A stretch of DNA of 64,000 nt, taken from the NCBI GenBank assembly GCA_017309115.1, contig JAFLEF010000040.1, positions 1 through 64,000 of the forward strand, written 5' to 3'. This document shows, one piece after another, positions 52,397-60,178 of the stretch. Position 1 is the stretch's first letter; every line of letters starts with the position of its first letter. The position numbers and the translations under genes are program-made. Below the pieces are notes generated by a model. The model saw nothing but the letters and a program-made list of their open reading frames with translations, ran no database searches and was not told the DNA's origin. The stretch is from Verrucomicrobiota bacterium (GTDB lineage Bacteria > Verrucomicrobiota > Verrucomicrobiia > Limisphaerales > UBA9464).

Positions 52397-53164
52397 TCAA
52401 TCCCTGCCGGAATTCTCCGACTGGGCCAGACTCAGCAGGCGCAGTCCGTCCAGGGTCAGGTGCGGATGCACGGCGTCGATTTCCGGGAGACCTTGGGCGA
52501 TCAGGGCAGCGTAACCGCCCGTAGCGACCACGGGCAGGCGTCGGGTTCCCAGTTCTTTGCGCAGCGTGCCGATCAATTCCCGAACCAAGCCCCGGTATCC
52601 GTGTACCGCGCCCGACAACATGGCTTCCCGGGTGTTGCGGCCGATAACCGAGCGGGGCTCCCGAATGCGGATCTGCGGGAGCAGCGCCGTCTTTTCGTGA
52701 AGATAGTCGGTCATTACCGCCAGTCCCGGGGCGATGATGCCGCCCACGTAATTGCCGGCGCGGTTGACCACGTCAAAGGTGACGGCCGTGCCGAAGTCCA
52801 CGACCACCACCGGGGCGCCAAAGCGGGCGCGGGCGGCGACGGCGTTGGCTAATCGGTCCTGTCCGATGGTGTGGGGTCGGGGGTAGTCGATGCCCACGCC
52901 GGTCAAGGTGTCGGGATTCAATTGATAGGCGGGTTTGCTCAACAGTTCGGTCACGGCGGCTTGGGCGGGCGCGGTGGCGGCGGGGACCACCGAACAGAGA
53001 GCGGCCCGGGTGGGTCGGCTGCGTCCCAGCCAGCGTTGGAGGGCGGGCAGGAGGTTTCCGGCGCGAACGTCCGCAGTGGCGAAGTCCCGCGAGCGCAGGA
53101 TTCGCTGGTCGTTCGCCAGACCGATGTGCGTGTGCGTGTTGCCGATGTCGAGGAGCAGCATCAT
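52397..53164 (-). CDS. coaX: type III pantothenate kinase
   Basis: 255 residues. It phosphorylates pantothenate in the first committed step of coenzyme A synthesis. ASKHA-fold motifs are LLLDIGNTHTHIGL at the N-terminus (phosphate 1), PHTIGQDRLANAVAA (pantothenate site), VVVDFGTAVTFDVV (phosphate 2), GGIIAPGL and VVATGGYAALIA near the end. The start overlaps the birA stop by 4 bases (ATGA at 53161-53164). Type III kinases are insensitive to CoA feedback, in contrast to type I. Confidence 0.95.
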   Translation of the reverse strand: MMLLLDIGNTHTHIGLANDQRILRSRDFATADVRAGNLLPALQRWLGRSRPTRAALCSVVPAATAPAQAAVTELLSKPAYQLNPDTLTGVGIDYPRPHTIGQDRLANAVAARARFGAPVVVVDFGTAVTFDVVNRAGNYVGGIIAPGLAVMTDYLHEKTALLPQIRIREPRSVIGRNTREAMLSGAVHGYRGLVRELIGTLRKELGTRRLPVVATGGYAALIAQGLPEIDAVHPHLTLDGLRLLSLAQSENSGRD

Positions 53165-54153
53165 AGGGGAGAAGTTCCCAAGAGAGTGACGTCGCCGCCG
53201 ACAATCCGTTCCAGTCGGCCGTGTTCAGTGCGAACGAGCAAGGCGCCCTGTTCGTCGAGCGATTCCGCGGTTCCGGTGATTTCCCGAGAACCGGTGCGAA
53301 TACTGATTCGGTGTCCGAGGGTGGTGCAGCGTTGTTCCCATTCATCGGCGAGGGCGGCGAATCGCCCGGTCCGGACGTCCCGATACGCGGAATCCAGCTC
53401 GGACAGGAGTTGGGCGGCCAAGGCCGGACGATCGACCGATCGGCCTAATTCGCTGGCCAGGGAAGTGGCCAGGGACCGGACCGCGGGCGGGAAATCGCTG
53501 GCGTGGAGGTTTACGTCGAGACCGATACCGAGGACGATGTGGCGGATGTGATCCAGTTCGGCGCCGAGTTCCAGGAGGATTCCGCCGCACTTGCGTCCAT
53601 GGAAGAGCAGGTCGTTGGGCCACTTGATGTCGGGCACGAGACCGGTGCTGTTCTGAATGGCCCGGGCGACAGCCACGGCGGCCATGACGGTCAATTGCGT
53701 GGCCGCCGAGGGATGCAGCGACGGACGGAGCAGAACGGACATCCAGAGTCCTTTGCCGGCGGGGGATTCCCAACGGCGACCCAAGCGACCCCGGCCTTGG
53801 GACTGGGCTTCGGCGAAGACGGCAACACCTTCCTCCACTCCGTCGCGGGCCAATTTGTCCACGATGTCGTTGGTGGATGACGTTTCGAGAAACACTTGGA
53901 TCTCTCGGCCCAAGATGCGGTCGGCCGGCAGTCGAGAAATGAGGTCATCGGAATGCAAACGATCGGGCGTTCCGCGGAGCACGTAGCCTTGGTGCGGGCT
54001 GGCGGCGATGTCGTAGCCCAATTTGCGCAGTTCCTCGATGCGCGACCAGACGGCGGCGCGGCTGATTCCGAGATCCCGGGCGAGTTCGGCGCCGGAAGTT
54101 CCCACGTCACCGGTTCGGCGAAGCGCGGAAAGAATGCGGGCGTCGGGACTCAC
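53161..54153 (-). CDS. birA: bifunctional biotin-protein ligase / biotin repressor
   Basis: 330 residues with a GTG start at 54153 overlapping the nadC stop (GTGA). The N-terminal winged helix (residues 1-60: TSGAELARDLGISRAAVWSRIEELRKLGY) indicates a DNA-binding biotin repressor. The ligase core has QGRGRLGRRWESPAGKGLWMSVLLRP, the biotinyl-AMP loop, and IKWPNDLLFHGRKCGGILLEL, the substrate site. The small C-terminal domain ends with GGDVTLL. It attaches biotin to acetyl-CoA carboxylase. Biotin synthesis genes, its likely regulatory targets, are not in the window. Confidence 0.96.
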   Translation of the reverse strand: MSPDARILSALRRTGDVGTSGAELARDLGISRAAVWSRIEELRKLGYDIAASPHQGYVLRGTPDRLHSDDLISRLPADRILGREIQVFLETSSTNDIVDKLARDGVEEGVAVFAEAQSQGRGRLGRRWESPAGKGLWMSVLLRPSLHPSAATQLTVMAAVAVARAIQNSTGLVPDIKWPNDLLFHGRKCGGILLELGAELDHIRHIVLGIGLDVNLHASDFPPAVRSLATSLASELGRSVDRPALAAQLLSELDSAYRDVRTGRFAALADEWEQRCTTLGHRISIRTGSREITGTAESLDEQGALLVRTEHGRLERIVGGDVTLLGTSPL

Positions 54154-55004
54154 GGCAGAAAATCCAGGCCAAGATCCACGGCCGGGGCGGAATGGGTGAT
54201 CGCGCCGACGGAAATGAAATCGACCCCAGTTTCGGCCACGGCGCGCAGGGTTTCCAGACGGATTCCTCCGCTGGCCTCAGTTTGGGCTCGGCCCCGAACC
54301 TGGCGGACCGCCTCGCGCAATTGGTCGGGAGGCATGTTATCGAGCAGGATGAAATCGGCCCCGGCCTCGGCGGCTTGGTCCACCTGTTCCAGGGTGTCGG
54401 CTTCTACTTCGACCTTGAGTTGCGGCCAGGCTTGGCGGGCTCGTTGCACGGCGGCCGCGATCGGATTGGGCGAGGCTCCGGCCAGGGCGGCGAGGTGATT
54501 GTCCTTGATGAGGACCAGATCGTAGAGACCGGTGCGGTGATTCGTCCCGCCTCCGCAGGCCACGGCGTACTTCTCAAAACGCCGCCAGCCGGGAGTGGTC
54601 TTTCGGGTGTCCAAAATTCGCGCCTTGGTTCCCGCCACCGCGGCGACGAAGCGAGCGGTGAGCGTGGCCACGCCGCTGAGGCGTTGGGTGAAGTTCAGCG
54701 CCACCCGTTCGGCGGTCAGGATGGCTCGGGCGGCGCCGCTGATTTCCAGGGCGACGTCCCCGGGCGCCAGACGTTGACCGTCCTCGGCGCGCGTCTGGAG
54801 TTTCAGGTTCGGGTCGAGTTCGTGGAAGGCGAGGCGGGCGAAGGCCAATCCGGCCAGGACCATGGATTCCCGAGCCCGCAGGACGGCGCGGGCGGTGGCC
54901 TCGGGCGGAACGCAGGCCAGCGTGGTGACGTCGCCGGTGCCCACGTCTTCCGCGAGAGCTCGGCGCACCGCTTCCCGAATCTCTGTTTCCTCCAACCGAA
55001 TCAT
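54150..55004 (-). CDS. nadC: nicotinate-nucleotide pyrophosphorylase (quinolinate phosphoribosyltransferase)
   Basis: 284 residues from the ATG at 55004 (MIRLEETEIREAV); the frame is open to 55196 through non-coding repeat sequence. NadC converts quinolinate and PRPP to nicotinate mononucleotide in de novo NAD synthesis. Family motifs are EDVGTGDVTT, NFTQRLSGVATLT, ILDTRKTTPGWRRFEKYAV, GGGTNHRTGLYDLVLIKDNH, VEVEADTLEQ and DFILLDNMPPDQL, followed by EASGGI and ISVGAITHSAPAVDLGLD. It is the first gene of the nadC-birA-coaX overlapping unit, with nadE four genes downstream. Confidence 0.97.
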   Translation of the reverse strand: MIRLEETEIREAVRRALAEDVGTGDVTTLACVPPEATARAVLRARESMVLAGLAFARLAFHELDPNLKLQTRAEDGQRLAPGDVALEISGAARAILTAERVALNFTQRLSGVATLTARFVAAVAGTKARILDTRKTTPGWRRFEKYAVACGGGTNHRTGLYDLVLIKDNHLAALAGASPNPIAAAVQRARQAWPQLKVEVEADTLEQVDQAAEAGADFILLDNMPPDQLREAVRQVRGRAQTEASGGIRLETLRAVAETGVDFISVGAITHSAPAVDLGLDFLP

Positions 55005-55058
55005 GGGCCGCAGGCTGGAACAAAGTGGCGATCGGGAAAACCAAAACGTGCAGCGGTC

Positions 55059-55114
55059 GAATCTGCGGATAACCCTCTCCGACTGAGCTGGTCCGCAGAT
55101 TGGCGCAGATTTTT
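55059..55114. repeat. AATCTGCG repeat, degenerate inverted pair
   Basis: gaatctgcggataac at 55059-55073 and gtccgcagattggcgcagat at 55091-55110 are short inverted relatives of the arms of the element at 17602-17759. Confidence 0.55.
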
Positions 55115-55204
55115 GGGGAACGGAAGGCAAGTCACTGAGAGCAGTCACCTGGTGGACGTCGTGGGTAGTGCGGAGTCGTCGGAGGTGCTCCGGCATGACG
55201 ACCG

Positions 55205-55387
55205 CTAGCCCGGATATTTCACACTCTTTCTGCTGTGGCTGGCTGCAAGCCCGTCTGGCGGCGTTGGCTTCGGTTCCTCGCCGGACAGTTTGTCCTCATA
55301 CAGCCCGGTTCGGAACCGCTTCGGCCGCCTTGCCAGACGGGCTTTCGCGGCGCCTCGCGACGAAAGCCTGTGAAATATCCGGGCTAG
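55205..55387. repeat. palindromic element with perfect 19-bp terminal inverted repeats
   Basis: Left end CTAGCCCGGATATTTCACA (55205-55223) and right end TGTGAAATATCCGGGCTAG (55369-55387) are exact inverse complements. A second, inner inverted pair, AAGCCCGTCTGGC and GCCAGACGGGCTT, lies inside. The 183-base unit encodes no protein. Its structure is that of a MITE or REPIN-like non-autonomous element. A degenerate half-copy lies at 31770-31818. Confidence 0.85.
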
Positions 55388-55484
55388 GTGCCGTACGCCG
55401 AGAGTGGCCATTAAAAGGGGATTTTGACTTTCAACAAACGAACCGGAAGGCGTAGGTTGATTCGAATCTCAGGTCAGACTCACG

Positions 55485-55940
55485 ATGAAACTCAACACCG
55501 GCACTTTGGGGCTGCGAGCCATCAGCGTTCTCCCTGTGGCCATCGCGTTGGTGGTCTTGGCGTTTGCGGCTTTATTCACGCTCTTCGCGGTGCGTGAGTC
55601 TCTGTGGATTCTCGGCGCTGTCTGTGTCGCGCTCGTTGCCTGCGCCGTGATTCTGCTCCGCACCAGCTACCTCGCTTGGCGACGGCCAACGCCAGCGACT
55701 GTGCGGGAGGTTTTCGACTGGACCAGCTATGCGTTGATCGGCCTCGCCGTCGTAGCCTTCGAGCGACTGAACATGCCGGGCCGAGAGTGGGTGGCGTGGG
55801 GTGCGTTTGTGGCATCACTCATTGCGCTTACGGTTGTTGAGCCGTGGTTGAGGCGCTTCCTATTCCAGAAACTATTCCCGCAGGGAGAAGGCCAACAGTA
55901 TGGCCGTGCGCCAGTGCCCGCTTCCGGCGGTAATCGGTGA
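55485..55940 (+). CDS. four-helix membrane protein of unknown function
   Basis: 151 residues with four predicted transmembrane helices (VLPVAIALVVLAFAALFTLF, ILGAVCVALVACAVILL, YALIGLAVVAFERL and VAWGAFVASLIALTVV). The C-terminal 25 residues are polar. No family is recognised. It is a single-gene unit between repeat elements, with a family A half-element 18 bases after its stop. Composition is compatible with its neighbours. Confidence 0.6.
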   Translation: MKLNTGTLGLRAISVLPVAIALVVLAFAALFTLFAVRESLWILGAVCVALVACAVILLRTSYLAWRRPTPATVREVFDWTSYALIGLAVVAFERLNMPGREWVAWGAFVASLIALTVVEPWLRRFLFQKLFPQGEGQQYGRAPVPASGGNR

Positions 55941-55958
55941 ACTTGGATGTTAGTTGAC

Positions 55959-56034
55959 GAGTCAGCGCCTCGTCCCCTCGGCGGCTACGGTAGAGCGACG
56001 CTCGGCTCGGTGGAACCTCGCCCCTTACCGCTTA
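55959..56034. repeat. fused partial family A and family B repeats
   Basis: gagtcagcgcctcgtcccct... at 55959-55988 is a family A right arm. It is joined directly to gtagagcgacgctcggctcg...cctcgcccc (55990-56034), a shortened family B unit. The A-then-B order matches 43678-43874. Confidence 0.65.
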
Positions 56035-56059
56035 CCCCTTACCCGTCTCCGCTTCCGCC

Positions 56060-58879
56060 TCAAAAGCGCTCGCGAATGCGGACCCGGAAGTATTGGCGGG
56101 CAGTGGTCGAGGGAATGGGAATGCGGACGCGACGACGGAGGTAGGTTCCAAGATCCTCGCCGCCGTAGGGTTGGGGCGCCGACACCACCGTCCAGTCCTT
56201 CAGGTTGGTGGAGATTTGCACCAGAAACTCCACTTGGCGGACATACTTGGCCACTCGGTAACTGAAGATACCGAAGCGCTGGCCGGATTCATCGACGACT
56301 TCCAAATCCGTATGGGTGCCCGGGCTGGCATCGCCGGCGGGGAGGGCGAATGAGTATTCCTCTAGATTGTTCAGGCCGTCCCGATCTGGATCAGCGTAGG
56401 GCGCCCGTTGAATCCGGGTTTCCAATCCCTTAGCGGAATCAATGTAGCCGTCGTAGGAGGTGACCCGGAAGCGCGCGGCGTACTGCGGCGATTGGAGCAT
56501 GTTGTAGATATGGTCGATGACCACCGCCGACCCGAGTCGGGCTGGAAGAACGTACCCGCCGATGAATTCGTCCATGGTCAGCTGAATGCGGAGCAATCCT
56601 GCAATCAGAATGCCCATGAGCGCCTTGTCACCATTGTCATTGCCCTTGGTCAGGTTGAAGGGAGTCATGCCGGCATTGGGCGGCGGATCGAAGCTTTCAG
56701 TCGCGATTCGACCCAGCATGAGGTGGCGGGACAGATTGCGTTGCGCGTCACTGGCGGTGGAGAGTTGGCCCAGCCAGTAGTCGAGATCGGCCTGAGACGC
56801 GGTGCCGAAGGTGGTGATGAGCAGGGTGTAGATGTTCTGGATGAAGAAGGTGTTGTCGGTCTCGGCCGCCGGGAACTCGTAGTAGAAGACTTCCAGTGCG
56901 TTCTGATTAAAGGCTTGGCTCAGGGCGATCAATCCGTCGGACGGAGAGTCGGCGTTTTGGTACAGCCGGAGTCCGTCTTTCAGATCCGGGAAGCTTGGCG
57001 GAGCCGCCTGACCAGTGATCCAGGAGATTCCTGAGAGCTGCATGAAGGCATAGGATAAGGCTACCGGGAACACGGGTTCGGTCGCCTTGGAAGCCATCAG
57101 GAGGTTGTAGATCCATTCCGCTCGGTAGATCCACAAGTCGAGCACCCCGATCGCCTGTTGGGCGGCTTGGAATTCGGTCGCGGTGGGCGTTCGCTGGAAG
57201 AGGTCCAGATAGGTCTGGTTGATGAACATCACCTGATTGGTGATGGGGGTCTCGGTGAGGTTGTAAATGATGACCGAGCCCACATTGAAGAATCCGAGCG
57301 AACCTTCGCTGGGGGACGAGAGGCCCACGGTGAAGATCAGTGATTCCCAGGGGACAGTTCCGGGCGGGAAGAACGGAGGCGGAAGGATCGTGACCGGGAT
57401 GGTTTTGGTCCGCTCGTTGGCGGCGAATTGAAGGACCCCGCTGGTGGCCACGTAGTTCGTCCCAGCGACTGCGGTCCCATCCATCGTAGCGTAATTGACT
57501 GTGAGCGGTTGGCTGGCGTCGCCGAGGCGGGTGACGGTGATCGAGACGGTTCCGCTGTCCGAACCGACGGGAAACTCGTTGCCGGCAAATTCGACCTGGG
57601 GCGCGCCCTGGGAGTCGTTCGCATAGAGCGTGCAAACGTCCCGCAAGACGCCATCGAGATCGTAGTAGAGGAAGTTGATCGAATTCTCATCGGCGGTGAT
57701 GAGCTGAGCGCCGTATTCCGCGACGCGAACCAAGCTGCCGGGAACCACGAAGCTGGGATCGAAACCCTGTTCGGGAATGAAGCCGCCGGCGCCATTGACG
57801 ATGTACGGGATGGTGGGCCCGCCGGTTTTTGGGTTCAGATTCTCGTCGGGATCGGGCATCTGCAGCCGCTCGTAATTATGCACATGACCGGTAATCACCG
57901 CACTGGCGCCCCAGGCCTGATACGGCCAGCGGGCAAACGTGTACTGGGAGTTCTCCGCACCCGGGGCCGAGTTGTAGGGAGGATGATGCAGGATCACGAT
58001 TTTCCAGCGGGCGGTGCTGGCGGCGAGGCGTTGCTTCAACCAGGCAGCCTGGGTGGCCTTCTCGGTGAACTGACTGGGCGTGCCGTCTCGATTGGGGATC
58101 ACTCGGTCGGCGGAGTATCGGCCGTAGGGTGTGGGCGAATCGCTGTCGAGAATGAACAAGTGGACGGAGCTCGGTCCGCTGGCCGTTCCCAGGCGGACAT
58201 CGTAGAACCGCAAATTCTCGGCCTCTTGGAACGGCGCGAAATTCTCCACGTCGCCTGAGATCAGGCTACGCGTCCAGGTTTGTCCGACCGCATTGTCGGC
58301 GAACGTGACGGTGGTGTTGGGCGCGAGCGCGGTTCCTTGCCGCAAGGCGTTGCGCAGATACTGCTGGTAGCCGGCGCTCTTGGCGATGTTATCGGGCGAG
58401 GGCAGGGCGTCATCGGCGACATCGGCGTAGTCGTGATTGCCCAGGCAAGGGATGAAACGGTTGTAGGCCGGCGCGCCGGGCGGATACGGGTACTGGGTGG
58501 GAATGGTCGTGGACTTCGGGTAAATGTAGCCGGTGAAATTCTTGCCGATGTTGACGTCGATGGTGGAGGCCTCGCCGAGCACGTAGTTGTTGTCGCCGGA
58601 CGTGACCACGAAGTCGGGATTCCAGCTGCGAATCAAGGCGCCGACGCGATCCACGGGGAACGTCTGATCGGCCAGGGTTTCCCCGAAATCACCAATCAGC
58701 GCGAAACGGATGGCGCCGGGTCCAGTGGGAGTGGTCGGGGCGCCGATGCCCCGGGCGGCGAGTTGGGTCACGGCGAGTCCGGTGCCGGTGGCGGCCAGGC
58801 GGACGAAGTCGCGGCGGTTCAGGCCATGATGACTACCGGCGGCGTGCGAGTGCGGTTTCGGGGAGGAGTTCGTGTTCAT
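56060..58879 (-). CDS. large Tat-exported metallophosphoesterase with Calx-beta domain
   Basis: 939 residues from the ATG at 58879 with a Tat signal (NRRDFVRLAATGTGLAVTQLAA). The calcineurin-like phosphoesterase domain (about residues 55-380) has all metal motifs: ALIGDFGE, TSGDNNYV, CLGNHDYAD, ILHHPPYNS and ITGHVHNYERL. A Calx-beta domain follows (VGSDSGTVSITVTRLGDASQ, then VNYATMDGTAVAGTNYVATSG). After it comes a helical region starting MFINQTYLDLFQRTPTATEF, similar to DUF4214-type segments. The C-terminus carries a Ca-binding-like DPDRDGLNNLEEY and the tail QYFRVRIRERF. It is probably a secreted or surface phosphatase or phosphodiesterase. No operon partner is seen. Confidence 0.9.
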   Translation of the reverse strand: MNTNSSPKPHSHAAGSHHGLNRRDFVRLAATGTGLAVTQLAARGIGAPTTPTGPGAIRFALIGDFGETLADQTFPVDRVGALIRSWNPDFVVTSGDNNYVLGEASTIDVNIGKNFTGYIYPKSTTIPTQYPYPPGAPAYNRFIPCLGNHDYADVADDALPSPDNIAKSAGYQQYLRNALRQGTALAPNTTVTFADNAVGQTWTRSLISGDVENFAPFQEAENLRFYDVRLGTASGPSSVHLFILDSDSPTPYGRYSADRVIPNRDGTPSQFTEKATQAAWLKQRLAASTARWKIVILHHPPYNSAPGAENSQYTFARWPYQAWGASAVITGHVHNYERLQMPDPDENLNPKTGGPTIPYIVNGAGGFIPEQGFDPSFVVPGSLVRVAEYGAQLITADENSINFLYYDLDGVLRDVCTLYANDSQGAPQVEFAGNEFPVGSDSGTVSITVTRLGDASQPLTVNYATMDGTAVAGTNYVATSGVLQFAANERTKTIPVTILPPPFFPPGTVPWESLIFTVGLSSPSEGSLGFFNVGSVIIYNLTETPITNQVMFINQTYLDLFQRTPTATEFQAAQQAIGVLDLWIYRAEWIYNLLMASKATEPVFPVALSYAFMQLSGISWITGQAAPPSFPDLKDGLRLYQNADSPSDGLIALSQAFNQNALEVFYYEFPAAETDNTFFIQNIYTLLITTFGTASQADLDYWLGQLSTASDAQRNLSRHLMLGRIATESFDPPPNAGMTPFNLTKGNDNGDKALMGILIAGLLRIQLTMDEFIGGYVLPARLGSAVVIDHIYNMLQSPQYAARFRVTSYDGYIDSAKGLETRIQRAPYADPDRDGLNNLEEYSFALPAGDASPGTHTDLEVVDESGQRFGIFSYRVAKYVRQVEFLVQISTNLKDWTVVSAPQPYGGEDLGTYLRRRVRIPIPSTTARQYFRVRIRERF

Positions 58880-58931
58880 CAGGTTGCTGCGAAGGTGTCG
58901 AGGTATGGGAAATTTTCCAGAGCGGAGCGAT

Positions 58932-59738
58932 TCAGGGCAGAGGATTTTTGGAGGAGCGGAACAGGCGCCCAACGAGAGTGGCCAGCAGGAGTACGGGGAC
59001 GGCTAAGGTAGTGATGCCGTAGCGCGACACCAAATAGGCTCCAATCAACGCACCGACGGCGTAGCTGGACCAGACGGAGGCGGCAATGGTGGCGGCGGAT
59101 CTGGCCTCCCGGGCTTCTTCGGTGGCGCCGCGTCGCCGATGCAGCCACCAGCGGACGCTGCTAACGGCCAATTCGGTGAGCATGCCGGTAACAAACGTGG
59201 TGTGGACTCCGGTGTGGTTCACCTTGCGCAGCGCGGCGTTCTGCAGACCCATGGCGGCGGTGGCGGCGGTCGCGGCCAGGAAGAACCCGGAGGGATTCGC
59301 CTCCAAGGAGAGCGGGCGGGAGCTGGTTCCGGCCACGGCGAGGAAGAGCAGGAGGAGCACAATCTCGACGGTCAGCACCTGGGCCAGGACTCGCTCCCGC
59401 GAGGGGGGTGGGGAACTGGCCGAAGAAGAGGCCTCGATCCAGCCCACCCCGGCGGCGGTGAACAGGACAAATACCGGAATGACAAAACCCCGGCGCAGGG
59501 CCTCCCCCCAATGACCCGTGGCCAGGGCGACTCCGAGGCCGGTGCTATTGCCGGACATGTGGGCGGTGAACAGACCCAGAATGACCAGGAACCCGGCGGC
59601 GTCGACGAAGCCGCCCACCGCGGACAGGACAGCTGCCCAGCGGGAGTTCGATTCGAGCGCGGAGGGGTTGGTCCCGGGCACCGCGCCACCGTGCCGGGCA
59701 ACGCTTGCTTCGGGCAAGGGATTCCGCACCTTGGCCAA
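58932..59738 (-). CDS. DUF1275 family membrane protein (YoaK-like)
   Basis: 268 residues if a TTG at 59738 is the start; a later GTG is possible. Six hydrophobic segments. Family signatures are AVGGFVDAAGFLVILGLFTAHMSGNSTGLG near the N-terminus and GLQNAALRKVNHTGVHTTFVTGMLTEL in the middle. DUF1275 proteins are inner-membrane proteins of unknown transport role. The start lies close to the divergent small membrane gene at 59765, so promoters would overlap. Confidence 0.88.
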   Translation of the reverse strand: MAKVRNPLPEASVARHGGAVPGTNPSALESNSRWAAVLSAVGGFVDAAGFLVILGLFTAHMSGNSTGLGVALATGHWGEALRRGFVIPVFVLFTAAGVGWIEASSSASSPPPSRERVLAQVLTVEIVLLLLFLAVAGTSSRPLSLEANPSGFFLAATAATAAMGLQNAALRKVNHTGVHTTFVTGMLTELAVSSVRWWLHRRRGATEEAREARSAATIAASVWSSYAVGALIGAYLVSRYGITTLAVPVLLLATLVGRLFRSSKNPLP

Positions 59739-59764
59739 GCGGCAGTGACCGCCGCTTCCGGAGC

Positions 59765-60064
59765 ATGCAGACTCTGATTCTTGTTCTGGCGATTCTTATG
59801 GGGCTTACCAGCGCCGGCTTTTTCGCCGCAGGTTGGCTGCAGGTATTGAGCTGGGACGAAGGTCAGTTGCCGGAACTGAAATGGCCGGTGGGATTTCTGA
59901 TCGTCGCCGATGTCCTGTTCACGATGGGCCTGTTTACCCTGTCCTGGCTGGTGGTGACCCGGGCGCGACGGGATTCGGCGGCGAGGCGTTTCTTGTTCCT
60001 GGGCGGCTCCGGGCTCGTCGTCACGGTGGCGTTAGCGGCCACCTATGTTTGGATGGGCAACTGA
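59765..60064 (+). CDS. small three-helix membrane protein
   Basis: 99 residues from the ATG at 59765. Three transmembrane segments (TLILVLAILMGLTSAGFFAA, GFLIVADVLFTMGLFTLSWL and GSGLVVTVALAATYVWMG) are separated by short loops; the second loop is basic (TRARRDSAARR), consistent with a cytoplasmic location. No family is recognised. It is divergent from the DUF1275 gene. Confidence 0.65.
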   Translation: MQTLILVLAILMGLTSAGFFAAGWLQVLSWDEGQLPELKWPVGFLIVADVLFTMGLFTLSWLVVTRARRDSAARRFLFLGGSGLVVTVALAATYVWMGN

Positions 60065-60178
60065 CTTTTTTTCTGCGTCTTGACGAATCGAGCGCGTCGT
60101 GGAGTGCTGAACCACCATATGCGTGCGCTGCTAGCGGATCCTGTTTCGTCACCTCCTGTTCCCCCTTCGGTAGGCCGG

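Larger units (their letters stand above)
55005..55484. other. 480-base gap with two repeat elements
   Basis: The gap contains a degenerate AATCTGCG repeat (55059-55114) and a 183-base palindromic element (55205-55387). A promoter for nadC is expected near 55010-55060 but none is obvious. No gene is supported; the open frame at 55168-55455 is repeat-derived. Confidence 0.6.

Noticed and set aside
55440..55480. tRNA-like segment (ggttgattcgaatctc)
   Set aside because: The TTCGAAT loop lacks a paired 5-bp T-stem, and no acceptor or anticodon arm can be drawn upstream.
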